IMG/VR virus record: IMGVR_UViG_3300044859_002163
Location: 1-64,000 of that record
DNA length: 64,000 nt
Origin: a virus
Reading direction: 5' to 3' (one strand)
The position numbers and the translations under genes were made by a program. The notes beneath the pieces are model-generated. The model was not told where the DNA came from. It saw only the letters and a program-made list of their open reading frames with translations, and made no database searches. Positions 24,416-34,300 of this stretch are shown here, one piece after another. Within the stretch, counting starts at the first letter, position 1; every line of letters starts with the position of its first letter.

Positions 24416-25942
24416 TTATGCTGAAGTCGTGAAGGTCACTGGTGTAGATTCAACAGCACTGACACCAGCCTCGTTAACTGCCTTGAGCTTGACGTAGTAG
24501 TTTGTCGAACTGCTTAGACCGGTTATGGTTATTGGCGGGCTACCCTTTGGGGGAGACAGGGCAACGTATGGGTCATATGTTGTCCCATCTGTTGACAGCG
24601 CATATTGGTAGTTGGAGATAATTCCGCCGCCGTCTCCGCCCCCAGGAACAGATAGGGGCAAGAATCTTAGGGTTGCAGTTGTTGACGTCACAGAGGGCAC
24701 CGTAATGCTGTCTGGGGCGTCTGTGGGGGCGACAACTACACCAAGTCTTATCTCTGAAAGACGTCCAAACGCAATATCGTCAAGAGTTAAGTAAAACTCA
24801 TCAATCGTCTCGTGGAAAATCTTGTAACCCATCGGTCTTGCTGGTTCCATGGCGGCAAGAACTAAAAAGCTTGACTCGCCATTAGACGCGTCTGGTGTTT
24901 CGTTCTCTAAGGTTCTAACGAGAAAGCTCCAATTATCTCCATCGTAATTTGGGGTTATAGAAACGCTTTTGGTTGGTTCAGTGTCGTCCTTGGTGGAAAT
25001 CAAAACCTGTCTGGCTGAATTAATCAGCGCGCTCCTGGTCCCAGCGCTTCGTCCGTAATAAGAAGTAAGCAGCTGCCATTCGATAAAAGCTCGTTCTTCT
25101 GCGTAGTTTGAAAAGAATCGTGACCCATCTGCTTTTGATATGTTCTTCCGAACGGTAGAACCTGTAAATTGTGAAAGCCAGTTAACGTATTTATCTTTTA
25201 CGAATGCAGGGTTCACAAGAGCGCTGTTCACCACTGGTTCAGCAAGTTCTACTGCATTTGTAATTTCATCACGTTCAAATGGGTAGATTTCCTTATATTC
25301 ATTCATAACTTCGTTAGAAGCTGATGTGAGTATGTCTAGTAGTTTGTGGAATGGGGCGGTTGGATGCTGCTGTGCGCTATCTATTTCCCAATAGAAATCT
25401 GGCATAAAGTTTCTTGCTAGAGAAATATATTGATTATTGTAAAAAGCTCTGTCATCAATAAGGTTTGGGTATGTGAGGAATATGTTTCCACCACCGTGTC
25501 CCGATACTGTTATTGACGCAGATACACTGTGCGCTTCTTCGCCATCAGGAACCACAACCGTATTGGACTGAATCGAGCCATATAGCCCACCTGACAAAGT
25601 CTGCTGGTAAGGTTCGGCAGCTGTTTCGCCATCTACAACGAGCTGAGCTGTCACGGTGCACTCTGATGACGGTCTTACTTTTGCGTTAAAGGATAGTGTT
25701 TTTCCGTTCTCGGAAAGTCTCAAAAGCTGCTCGTCAAGAATGATTGTTACGTCGCCGGACCCGGATGGTGCAACACGCAATACGTATCTCAGGTTCGTAA
25801 TGAACTCTGTTGGGATAATGCTAAGCGTGCTGTTGGTGGTTACCCATTCTGTTCCAGAAGAAGAAATGGGGATGCTAACGCTTGCTGATGTAGACCTAAG
25901 TAGTGCGCTATTGGCCGATAAAAGATTTACTGTTGTAGCCAT
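24416..25942 (-). CDS. Baseplate gpI-like protein with C-terminal FN3 domain
   Basis: A 508-aa protein. The central region (ARNFMPDFYWEIDSAQ, then PFHKLLDILTSASNEVMNEY and the later GTRSALINSARQVL) fits the P2 gpI-type tail protein that connects baseplate wedge and fibres. Residues about 410-508 form an FN3 domain (GLSSSTNYYVKLKAVNEAG). It directly follows the gpJ-like gene with a 1-nt gap, as in many myophages. Confidence 0.75.
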   Translation of the reverse strand: MATTVNLLSANSALLRSTSASVSIPISSSGTEWVTTNSTLSIIPTEFITNLRYVLRVAPSGSGDVTIILDEQLLRLSENGKTLSFNAKVRPSSECTVTAQLVVDGETAAEPYQQTLSGGLYGSIQSNTVVVPDGEEAHSVSASITVSGHGGGNIFLTYPNLIDDRAFYNNQYISLARNFMPDFYWEIDSAQQHPTAPFHKLLDILTSASNEVMNEYKEIYPFERDEITNAVELAEPVVNSALVNPAFVKDKYVNWLSQFTGSTVRKNISKADGSRFFSNYAEERAFIEWQLLTSYYGRSAGTRSALINSARQVLISTKDDTEPTKSVSITPNYDGDNWSFLVRTLENETPDASNGESSFLVLAAMEPARPMGYKIFHETIDEFYLTLDDIAFGRLSEIRLGVVVAPTDAPDSITVPSVTSTTATLRFLPLSVPGGGDGGGIISNYQYALSTDGTTYDPYVALSPPKGSPPITITGLSSSTNYYVKLKAVNEAGVSAVESTPVTFTTSA

Positions 25943-25943
25943 G

Positions 25944-27392
25944 TTATTCGGGAGCCAATGTGTATGTTATGGTCAAATCTTCTGCTGAAATTAGTGGAAG
26001 CGACCCTTTGTCCAAGAACAAAATATCGTCTCCGAACTGCGGCAACCATCCGTCGTTTGTCCCAGTTATTGACAGGGACTCAACGTAAACAACGCCAGGA
26101 ATATTGCTAATCAGGGAGATAAGGCGTGTTTTTCTTACTCTGTCATCCGTATAAGGAAATTCAGCAGGCGACAGGTATGAAATTATATTATTTTCAATAT
26201 TCTCCTGCAATGTTTCTTGCACGAACGCAGGGTCGAGGACTATTGACGCAACCAGCTCCATTGTTAACAAATTTGCGTCAAGTATATTGAAAGAAAGACC
26301 AGCAACAGACCTATCTGTAATGTCTAGAAGTATTGTTTCTTTTTCTGTTTGTGTCAAAAACGTATTCAGACCATAAGTAAATACGGCTACGTTGCCAGGA
26401 TTTTCAATCCCGGCAGATGCTGTTCCGGTAACGGATGTGCTCCCAGAGTTCGAGAATGCGCTTACAAATGAAAATGTTGTATCCGATGTTCCAGTAACTG
26501 TTTTTTGACCGTTAAAAGAAGCTCCACAGCCTTCCAAATAAACAACATCTCCGATGACGAACAAATGATTTTCATCAGTTTCAACTGTGGCCAGCTCGGT
26601 ATTAAGAAATGTTGTTACGATATTTGCTGTTCTTGGAACAGAGATATCGCCGAGTCCTGTGTCCCCGTCAGTCAGGTCGTATGATTTGACTCGGCTGACG
26701 ACGCTTGGGTAGCTAGATAGTATGTACGAATCTAGCTGTGAGGATTTATTTATCGCCGAGCTCAATGAGCGCAGATATGTTGCAGATTTGGAGAGATAGT
26801 CAGAATCCTCATCTGCGTTAATTCCATTGGCAAAGTTTGCAAAAGTTTCAACAGACAGAATGTTTGTTCCAGCACTAATTACGCTAAGCTCGGTACCTGG
26901 GGTTGTTATCGGTGGGATTACTCCAGGGCTGAGGCATGATACAGTCACAGAAGCGCTAGGTAGCTCATCCTCTTCACCAGGGTTTTCAATTCCCTCAATG
27001 ACGAGTGTCTCAACAGTCTGAAAAGCAAATTCTGTTACTTCATCTTCGAACAATGTCTCATAGCTAAATATCGTTCCAGCAGGTACGGTTCCACCGGAAT
27101 AAGAATCGAGAGTTATTGTTACATCGACCTCAGCGGCAACTGCCTGCTGCTTTGAGTAGCCAAGAATATTAATTATCCCTTCCATCAATCTGTCCGGAAG
27201 TCGATTAACTGATGCAATATTCAATGAACTTATATATGCTGCTGCTTGGAATATTGCGTCTTCTGGTGTTCCAACACGCAGGTTAAACTCGGGCAGGGTT
27301 AATCTTGCAATTTCTATTGCATCGAAGTAAATATCACCAGGTTCAGCATCGAAAATACTTAGGTCGATATATCTAGAAAAATCTGCGGCCAT
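25944..27392 (-). CDS. Baseplate J-like wedge protein
   Basis: A 482-aa protein with the Baseplate_J pattern: GTPEDAIFQAAAYISSLN near residue 42, LPDRLMEGIINILGY, and a beta-rich VTITLDSYSGGTVPAGTIF. This corresponds to P2 gpJ or T4 gp6, which form the wedge ring of the baseplate. The downstream gpI-like and upstream gp25-like genes complete the usual order. Confidence 0.88.
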   Translation of the reverse strand: MAADFSRYIDLSIFDAEPGDIYFDAIEIARLTLPEFNLRVGTPEDAIFQAAAYISSLNIASVNRLPDRLMEGIINILGYSKQQAVAAEVDVTITLDSYSGGTVPAGTIFSYETLFEDEVTEFAFQTVETLVIEGIENPGEEDELPSASVTVSCLSPGVIPPITTPGTELSVISAGTNILSVETFANFANGINADEDSDYLSKSATYLRSLSSAINKSSQLDSYILSSYPSVVSRVKSYDLTDGDTGLGDISVPRTANIVTTFLNTELATVETDENHLFVIGDVVYLEGCGASFNGQKTVTGTSDTTFSFVSAFSNSGSTSVTGTASAGIENPGNVAVFTYGLNTFLTQTEKETILLDITDRSVAGLSFNILDANLLTMELVASIVLDPAFVQETLQENIENNIISYLSPAEFPYTDDRVRKTRLISLISNIPGVVYVESLSITGTNDGWLPQFGDDILFLDKGSLPLISAEDLTITYTLAPE

Positions 27393-27700
27393 TAGCCAAC
27401 CTCGCCTTTTACCCTAAACGAAAACTCAACTTTCATTTCATTTCCATTTGTGTTTATGTTTGTGTTTAGATTTGTTATTTGTACTTCAGGCACGAATCTT
27501 GCCGCATTCAAAATAAATACACCTTTGTCGATTCCGCGGAACGATGGGTCAAGTACTCCAAAACGAGGAGAGAAGACATGTGTTCTTGGCTCTGTAAGAA
27601 TTGATATGGTCAGAAGCTGGGCGTAGTAGTCTTCGCTTCCGTCGCTGTGCTTCTGGAAACCGCTTCTGTCAAACTTTACTGGGAATTTAATCATGTCCAT
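27392..27700 (-). CDS. gp25-like baseplate wedge protein
   Basis: A 102-aa protein with the W/gp25 layout: IRSG-like start, LLTISILTEP, then FSPRFGVLDPSFRG and a beta C-terminus (EVQITNLNT...). gp25 nucleates sheath assembly at the baseplate. Overlaps both neighbours by one base. Confidence 0.85.
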   Translation of the reverse strand: MDMIKFPVKFDRSGFQKHSDGSEDYYAQLLTISILTEPRTHVFSPRFGVLDPSFRGIDKGVFILNAARFVPEVQITNLNTNINTNGNEMKVEFSFRVKGEVG

Positions 27701-28077
27701 TACGCGTTCTCCAATGCTGTTACGCGCTGATTCAAGACGATGATTTGATTTTGAAGGCTAGTTATTGTCGACAGTAGATTTTCTACAACTGTCTTAGAAG
27801 CAAATACATCAGCTTTTATCTTTGATGAGCCAAAAACTATTAGGTCAGTAAAAAACTCATCTGTAAACGTGCAGGTTACAATGTCGCCTTTTATCATCTT
27901 GTTAAGAGTTGTTACACCAACCGGAGTTACCGGACCAAATGTGGCGCCAAGCGCCTTGACATTTACCGTGACACGGCCAGATGCGTCCACATACGTGACT
28001 GTTCCGCTATAAAACTTCCCAGGCCTAAGCGGGTGAGATGAGCCTTTTTCTCTGTTTACAATATCTGGGGAACCCAT
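27700..28077 (-). CDS. Baseplate spike OB-fold protein (gpV/gp45-like)
   Basis: A 125-aa protein. The N-terminus reads FYSGTVTYVDASGRVTVNVK and KGDIVTCTFTDEFFTDLIVFG, a typical spike OB fold. The last 35 residues form a coiled coil (LQNQIIVLNQRVTALENA) that would trimerise. It lacks a long beta-helix, so it is a short spike or hub adaptor. Confidence 0.75.
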   Translation of the reverse strand: MGSPDIVNREKGSSHPLRPGKFYSGTVTYVDASGRVTVNVKALGATFGPVTPVGVTTLNKMIKGDIVTCTFTDEFFTDLIVFGSSKIKADVFASKTVVENLLSTITSLQNQIIVLNQRVTALENA

Positions 28078-28161
28078 GTTAAACCTTGTTTCTTCGAGTT
28101 TGACAAGTAAAGTTTACATTAAAGTGCATAAATGAATGAAGGTTCATAATTTTCAAATTAC

Positions 28162-29790
28162 TCATGTCAAACCAGCCGTGTTTGGGTAGACGCCACCGTT
28201 GTGGTAGTCGATTTCAGGGAACCTGACTCGCAATATCTCTATCTGCTGCCTATGAATAAAGTCTGCATATTTTTTTGCATTAGCAGGACTGTCTAGTTTT
28301 GCTAAAAATAATCCATCAGAAAGGTATTTAGCAATTGCTTCTGCCTCTGTTAGCTCAACAGCAAAACCACCAACGGTCCATATTGGTGTTATGAGGACAG
28401 CCGTATTCCCAGGCTTCCATCCATTTGGATTGATTGTCAAATCCGGTTTTTGAAATATTGTGATTGAGAATGTTGTTTTTGGTTCTCCGTTAAAAGTTAG
28501 TACTGGCCTTGAGTAAAGAGGGATATTGCCTATTGAAATCAAACCGCTCTTCATTCGCGGATACGTGGATGCAAAATTATTTTCTGTTGCTTGTGTCGGA
28601 AGGGGGAAGTAAGCGCCGTTTGGGGCTGATTGCACCGTGCTCGGTGTGACTCTTGTGGCTATAGGTCTTTCGGCGTTTGTCTGCAAGAACCTAACGCCAA
28701 CTGGGAGTTCTTTTTCTTCTTTTGGCTCAAGTGTTGGCTTTCTAAAGCTAACCGTAACTGGGTCTGGAGTCCTGTCGGAAAAACTTACAGAATCAATAAG
28801 GTAGTATCCGTTAAGGCTTGGCACATTTCCTACATACGCCGTCATCCCTGGTCGTATTTGTGTTCCATTTTGTCTATCTACTGTTATTGAGCCATCACCG
28901 TATCTAGGGTCGTTTGTAGAAACATTTATTGTTGGGTATGACATGGCAAAGAAATATCCAGGTGCGCCCTTTCCAACAGCAGGGTATTGAAGGGGTATGT
29001 ATTTTGTCCCTTTTGGTTCAAACCTTGTTTTTTTCTTGTTCCAAATTCGAACAGTGTCTCCACTGTCCATCCCCCATTTATGCAGAAGATATTTTTCTGA
29101 AGCAAATACTAAAAACCCATCAACTTCGTAAACTACGAATTTTGCATCTTTAGCAAGTCGGTCCAGAACGTCCCACAAAGAGTCAGCTTGTTTGTCTCCA
29201 GTTGCTTTTGTTACCACCTGCTTCTTTGAAGTCTCTTCTCCAAAGTATTTCAATCCGTACTTTTTTGCTGCATTTTTTACGAATGCGCTTCCAGTTCCTT
29301 TTACTGTTCCTGGATTTCTGTCACGTTTCATTTGCTGTATTGCTTTTGAATAACACTTGACCTGCCAAGTCGGGCTTCCACCAGGACCCTGCGCAAATGT
29401 TAGTGAAGCTATCTCAAAAAGTTGTTTTTGTTTTATTAAGTTTATGCCAGAATTATTTGTGTTGTCTATTTCGTTTAAAGTTGTTGTTTCGTAAATAACA
29501 TCTCTACCAATTTGAAAATAGTTATTTTCCGCAAACTCAAGAACTCTTGGATATGTTTTTTCAGCCTCTGCAATTTGAGAATAATCAGTATTCATAGTTT
29601 CTACAACCTCAAAACTAAGTTGTGATGATTGATTCATGGTGTATTCGACGCTGACCGAAATTATTGAATGGTCAATGTTGGTCATAACTCCATCGGATAA
29701 TGAGCCAATTGAAATTTTGCCAGCAGTATTTGGCACGTTTCCAGAATAAGCACCAATATCAGGACTTGTATACTGAAAATTTGTAGCCAT
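28162..29790 (-). CDS. Baseplate hub protein (gpD/gp27-like)
   Basis: A 542-aa protein starting with a beta-rich domain (SVSVEYTMNQSSQLSFEVVE), then AAKKYGLKYFGEE and DVLDRLAKDAKFVVYEVDGFLVF. These are hallmarks of the phage late-control-D/gp27 hub fold that sits below the tube. The C-terminal 170 residues are extra and include a predicted periphery domain with a WTVGGFAVELTEAEAIAKYL segment. The neighbour spike gene follows, as expected. Confidence 0.78.
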   Translation of the reverse strand: MATNFQYTSPDIGAYSGNVPNTAGKISIGSLSDGVMTNIDHSIISVSVEYTMNQSSQLSFEVVETMNTDYSQIAEAEKTYPRVLEFAENNYFQIGRDVIYETTTLNEIDNTNNSGINLIKQKQLFEIASLTFAQGPGGSPTWQVKCYSKAIQQMKRDRNPGTVKGTGSAFVKNAAKKYGLKYFGEETSKKQVVTKATGDKQADSLWDVLDRLAKDAKFVVYEVDGFLVFASEKYLLHKWGMDSGDTVRIWNKKKTRFEPKGTKYIPLQYPAVGKGAPGYFFAMSYPTINVSTNDPRYGDGSITVDRQNGTQIRPGMTAYVGNVPSLNGYYLIDSVSFSDRTPDPVTVSFRKPTLEPKEEKELPVGVRFLQTNAERPIATRVTPSTVQSAPNGAYFPLPTQATENNFASTYPRMKSGLISIGNIPLYSRPVLTFNGEPKTTFSITIFQKPDLTINPNGWKPGNTAVLITPIWTVGGFAVELTEAEAIAKYLSDGLFLAKLDSPANAKKYADFIHRQQIEILRVRFPEIDYHNGGVYPNTAGLT

Positions 29791-31346
29791 TACCCATACT
29801 TCTTTGTTCTATCTACAAATGAATCTCGCTCGCCAAATCCTGGTGTCGCGATAGTTGGTGCAGGAGGAATTATCTGCCCTGGAACAAGTTTTGGCAGTGA
29901 AATAATGTTTATGTATTCAATTGGTACTTCTTGCAGTGTTATGTCGCACGTAGCCCTATTTATAGAACCAGTTTCAGTTCTTATTAAAGAGGATATTGTT
30001 AAATCGTTTATTACGAATTGCACACCTGCCCCAGTTGACATAGAAAATGGGTTTGCATTTATTAGCAGGTCGTCGAATCCGTAAAGTATTACCGGGTAAG
30101 GCCTAGCCGCCATATTCCTAAGATTCTCCAGCTTTTCGTCAATCGAGAATGTTATTCCATCGTCTGCGGTTTCTCCGAATGCTCCAGTTCTGTAGGTATT
30201 GTCTGGAATAACCAAAAACTGAAAGGAGACTTTCATCAACCTATAGTTCTTCCAGTCAACCAACGGTATTCTTCCAACTCTTTCTATCTCCGTCCATTCT
30301 GAACCAAGGTTTTGATAATTGACCTGATTGGGTTTTGGAAGGAAATAATGTCTAGCAGTTGTTTGTAGTTGGCTGTCTCCAGACTTGTAGTACTGAACCA
30401 TTTGCGGCTCTCCACCCTCTGGCTCACCTGGTGCGACAAATCCGAAGTTGCCGCGAACGCGAACAGTAGCTTTTATTGCAGCTTTCGGGGCAGACGACTG
30501 CTCTGACTGACTGCCATTTTGATTCCCGCCAGTGCCCCCAGACCCAGCTCCTCCATTACCTCCAGCACCAGCACCACCTCCTGCGCCGGGAGAACCTGGC
30601 GTTGGGGGAGGTGATTCAATAAGAGCAATTGCTTGTGCCCTGGTGTTTCCTTGAGCAATTAATGCAAGTATTTTACCCTCTTGCAGTGAGTCTTTAGTCG
30701 TATTGCCAACAGCCCCAATCAAATATGGGACGCTAGATGGTATTACAAAGAACTTTTGAAACAATGGGTGATACCAGTATGTAGCACCACTGTCTGCGGT
30801 TGCTCCATCCCCAGTTACCTTGACCCACACTTGAACCGAGTTCCCACCGTATGGATTTATTCCTTTTGCATTTGAAGAAACGCCACCCTTGCTGAGCTCC
30901 GACCACTGAACGTACTGAAATGTTGCCCTATATATTGAAGATTGAAACAATCTTGATGTGCCAACATCAACAAAAGTATATCCAGGTCTGCTTTGCGTGT
31001 TTGTTATTGCGAGATTAGAAACACTCACCCCACTTGGGTCATTGGTGTTTGCGCTAGTTGACCTAAGTTCGTATACCTGTTGAACCATTTCGTCGCCAAC
31101 ATTGTATTCTTCAATGTATTTTGAGTAAAGTGGAAATGGATTCCAGTATTGCTTGTTGTTCAATCTAAGCCAACCAGCCCCTGTTGGTTCGTCCGGTTTC
31201 GCGAGCCTGGAGTCAGTGACTTTAAATAAACCCTTTATTTGATATCCCTTATAAAAGCTACCCACCGTCTCAAGGCTGAGCCGTCTTATTTGCAGATAGT
31301 GAATAGAGCCTGTGTAATATGGCCCAACTGTATCTCCTGTTGTCAT
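29790..31346 (-). CDS. Tail/baseplate protein with Gly-rich linker
   Basis: A 518-aa protein. The N-terminal 230 residues are beta-rich, residues about 245-285 form a Gly/Ser/Pro linker (PPPTPGSPGAGGGAGAGGNG), and the C-terminal 220 residues contain ILYGFDDLLINANPF and ATCDITLQEVPIEYI. The C-terminal block resembles proteins that sit between the tape measure and hub in contractile tails. Position between the tape measure and hub gene supports a distal-tail or baseplate role. Exact family not recognised. Confidence 0.6.
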   Translation of the reverse strand: MTTGDTVGPYYTGSIHYLQIRRLSLETVGSFYKGYQIKGLFKVTDSRLAKPDEPTGAGWLRLNNKQYWNPFPLYSKYIEEYNVGDEMVQQVYELRSTSANTNDPSGVSVSNLAITNTQSRPGYTFVDVGTSRLFQSSIYRATFQYVQWSELSKGGVSSNAKGINPYGGNSVQVWVKVTGDGATADSGATYWYHPLFQKFFVIPSSVPYLIGAVGNTTKDSLQEGKILALIAQGNTRAQAIALIESPPPTPGSPGAGGGAGAGGNGGAGSGGTGGNQNGSQSEQSSAPKAAIKATVRVRGNFGFVAPGEPEGGEPQMVQYYKSGDSQLQTTARHYFLPKPNQVNYQNLGSEWTEIERVGRIPLVDWKNYRLMKVSFQFLVIPDNTYRTGAFGETADDGITFSIDEKLENLRNMAARPYPVILYGFDDLLINANPFSMSTGAGVQFVINDLTISSLIRTETGSINRATCDITLQEVPIEYINIISLPKLVPGQIIPPAPTIATPGFGERDSFVDRTKKYG

Positions 31347-34300
31347 TATCTACGCTCCCTGATATTTCTCTCTCGCGCTTCAATTTTCTGGATTACTGCA
31401 GCAGCGATTGCGTCAGGAGATTGGCCAGGAGCACCATTTACGGTGATGTTGTTTGTAACACTTGAGCCGCTTCTGGCTGGCGTTGATTGTGGCATCTTTC
31501 CAAACGATGGAACTGTAGTGTCACCCATTCCGCCAGGACCCGGAACGACGTGGAGATGCCTATTTGCATTATTCCCGTGGAATTCAGCAAAACCACCGTT
31601 TGCATGAACAAGCTTTGAATATGCACCAAGGTTCTGTCCGACAAGGTCATATGCGCGACCAGTCACATGGTCTGAACTCGGAGAGCCAAGACCCATTGTC
31701 CTGTATGCAGAAGTTATTGTTCTAGTTCCAGTGAGTTGGCCATTCATTGCAGCATGACGACCCATCGTCTGCGCGAGGCGAGAAGATGTAGTGTCGCCGA
31801 TTCCTTTTCCTCTTGGAGAAGATGTATCTCCACCCATAATCTCACTCATTGCTTCTTTTGACCACCAATCTGGTTTTGCTGCATCAGGGCCGAAGAACTT
31901 TGCGGTGTTGTCAACGTACTGCTGAACGGCATCTTTAAATGCAGTACTAGCCTCATCCATTTTTGTTGCTGCGTCTAGCTGCTCGGTTGGAATCTTTTCA
32001 AGTGTTGCTGGGTCCATTCCAAGCTGAGCAAGAACTGCTGTTATTCCACCGCCAGACTGTTTTCTTCCTGCGGCGTCGGTCTTATCAGAGAACATTCCTG
32101 GGAGTGTTCCGTTCTGTAGTGCAGTCAAGAATGCTTCTTGTTTTCCAGGTTCTAGTCCTGAAATTGCAGACGTGATTGCTCCCTTGTCTGCTGCATATCC
32201 AGACTTAGCTAGAAGTGCTCCAACTTGTTCTGAGCCAGTATTGATTAATGCTGTTTCAGATTGTTTTAGGTAATCCTGGAATATTGGATTCTTCAAGAAA
32301 ACATCGGCCATACCCTCGAGCGCGCCACCGGTCTGGAATTGGCTTCCTTCAGCGGTCCCAACAGACCTTCTTGTTTCATAGAATGCCTTTACGGCATCTC
32401 CCTTGTAGAGGGCGGCTAAGTCGGAAGGTAGCGACTGCATGTACTGAAGAACGCCTTTTTCCGTTAGGCTCCCAGCATCAAATTGGTCCTTAAGGGTTCT
32501 TGACTTTGCATCAATCGCGTATGTTGCTTCCATCTGCTTGATTGCCGCATCAAAGACATTCGTTGAATCAAGAAGCGCGTTCATGTTCGCCGCTTTCATC
32601 TCATCGGCTGAACGCAACATATTTATCTTCAACTTTGTAACCATCTCGTCGAACTTTATTGTTGCGTCGTAAAGATTTACACCTAAGTCTTTTGCCAGTG
32701 CTTCAAGTTCTGGTCTTGTTTTTCCACTCATTTTTTCAAGCATGTCAAGACGTTGAGTATTTACATCGTCAAGCATCGTAAATGCTTTGCCACGCTCTTC
32801 TATTTGTTTTGTGAACTCACGTATCGAGCTGCTTGGGTCCTTAAGTGCCTTCTTCAGCTCGTCTTCGGTCATTTTGATTCCGTATTGAGCTTGGTTTTTA
32901 AAAATATCTTGTAGAAAATCTCTTGAGCCGCGAATATCTCCTGGTCTTATTTGCTTGGCTTTTTCTCCTAGCGGTTTTGTTTTTGAAACAAATTCTGCTC
33001 CGATGCCTTCAAGAGAGCCACGGCGTCCTTTAGTAATTCCACCACGATTTACGGCATTCAAATTATCTTCAAACTCAACTGAACGTTCTGTCATTATTCC
33101 AGTCAGAACGCTTCCTACCGTGCTCTTTATCGACTCTTTCGCTTCTTTTGCTTGCTGTCTGAGCTTATTTATTCCACCCATAATTCCGCCAGCAAGCAGT
33201 CCTATTCCTGCTCCGATGGCAATACCGGCCGGTCCAAAGAATGCACCCATTGCAGCGCCACCCATTGCACCGGACAAAGCACCCTTACCGGCGCCCTGAG
33301 CCTGGGTGGCACCGCCGATTCCTGCAACGGCAAGTCCTGCTAGTGGGTTGAATGCACCAACGGCACCACCGAGAGCCATTGCTCCACGCATTTCTTCCGG
33401 TGCGAATTGACTCATAGTACTGAGAGCCATTGCGGTCCCCATTTTTGCAGTCATACTGTTATTTATGCCTTTTTGACCTGTTTGTTCATTGCCAAAAAGT
33501 TTTCCACCGTACTGCGAGCTGCTTCGCACATATCTTTGCTTATTTGCAAAGTCGCTATATTTTCCGCGAGCTTGGTTCAATCTTGTGAATCTTCCTCCTT
33601 TCTTTTTTGCATCATCATAAGCAGTTCCGGGAACAAATGGATTCATTGTTCCGAGCGGACCGGATGCTGGAGTCATGGCAATTCCTGGATAAGGTGTGGC
33701 AGTAGAGTTGTATTGTGTATTCGTATTTGTCAACTGACTTGCAATTAAAGAATTTTGTTGTTGCATATACTGTCTTGGAGACAACCCGCCGCGCTGAGCA
33801 GAGCTCATCTTCGCTGCTTGCGAGGCGGTTACTCTTCCTGAAGACGGACCTGGAGCCGCGCCACCAGGGGCCCTTGGTCCGCCAACACCAGGGCCTGCGC
33901 CATTTATATTCACGTTTGCAGCTTGGACGTTCATATTCTGAAGACCCATGCTCCCAGCGGTCATAAACCCGCCCTTTGTGGCGGACATTTTTCTCCCGCC
34001 AAGGAACATTGTCAAAATTGGAAGGAGACTCAAGAACGAACCCTTACCACTAAACATCGTCATAAATCCAGCAGCTTGCTTAAACATCATAGTTAGACCA
34101 CCAACTACGTCATTGATTATTGGCAATATATCGAAGAATGCATTCTTCAGACCTTGAGCAAAATCTGAAATGCCAGATATAAGGTCGCCTACTCTGTTTC
34201 CAAACTCAATAACTTCGGTCTCGTTTTCAAGTAATCCTTCTCTGAAGTTGTTTAGGTTGTCGATTCCGCCCTGTTTTATCGCTGCCCAAATTGGAGAAAA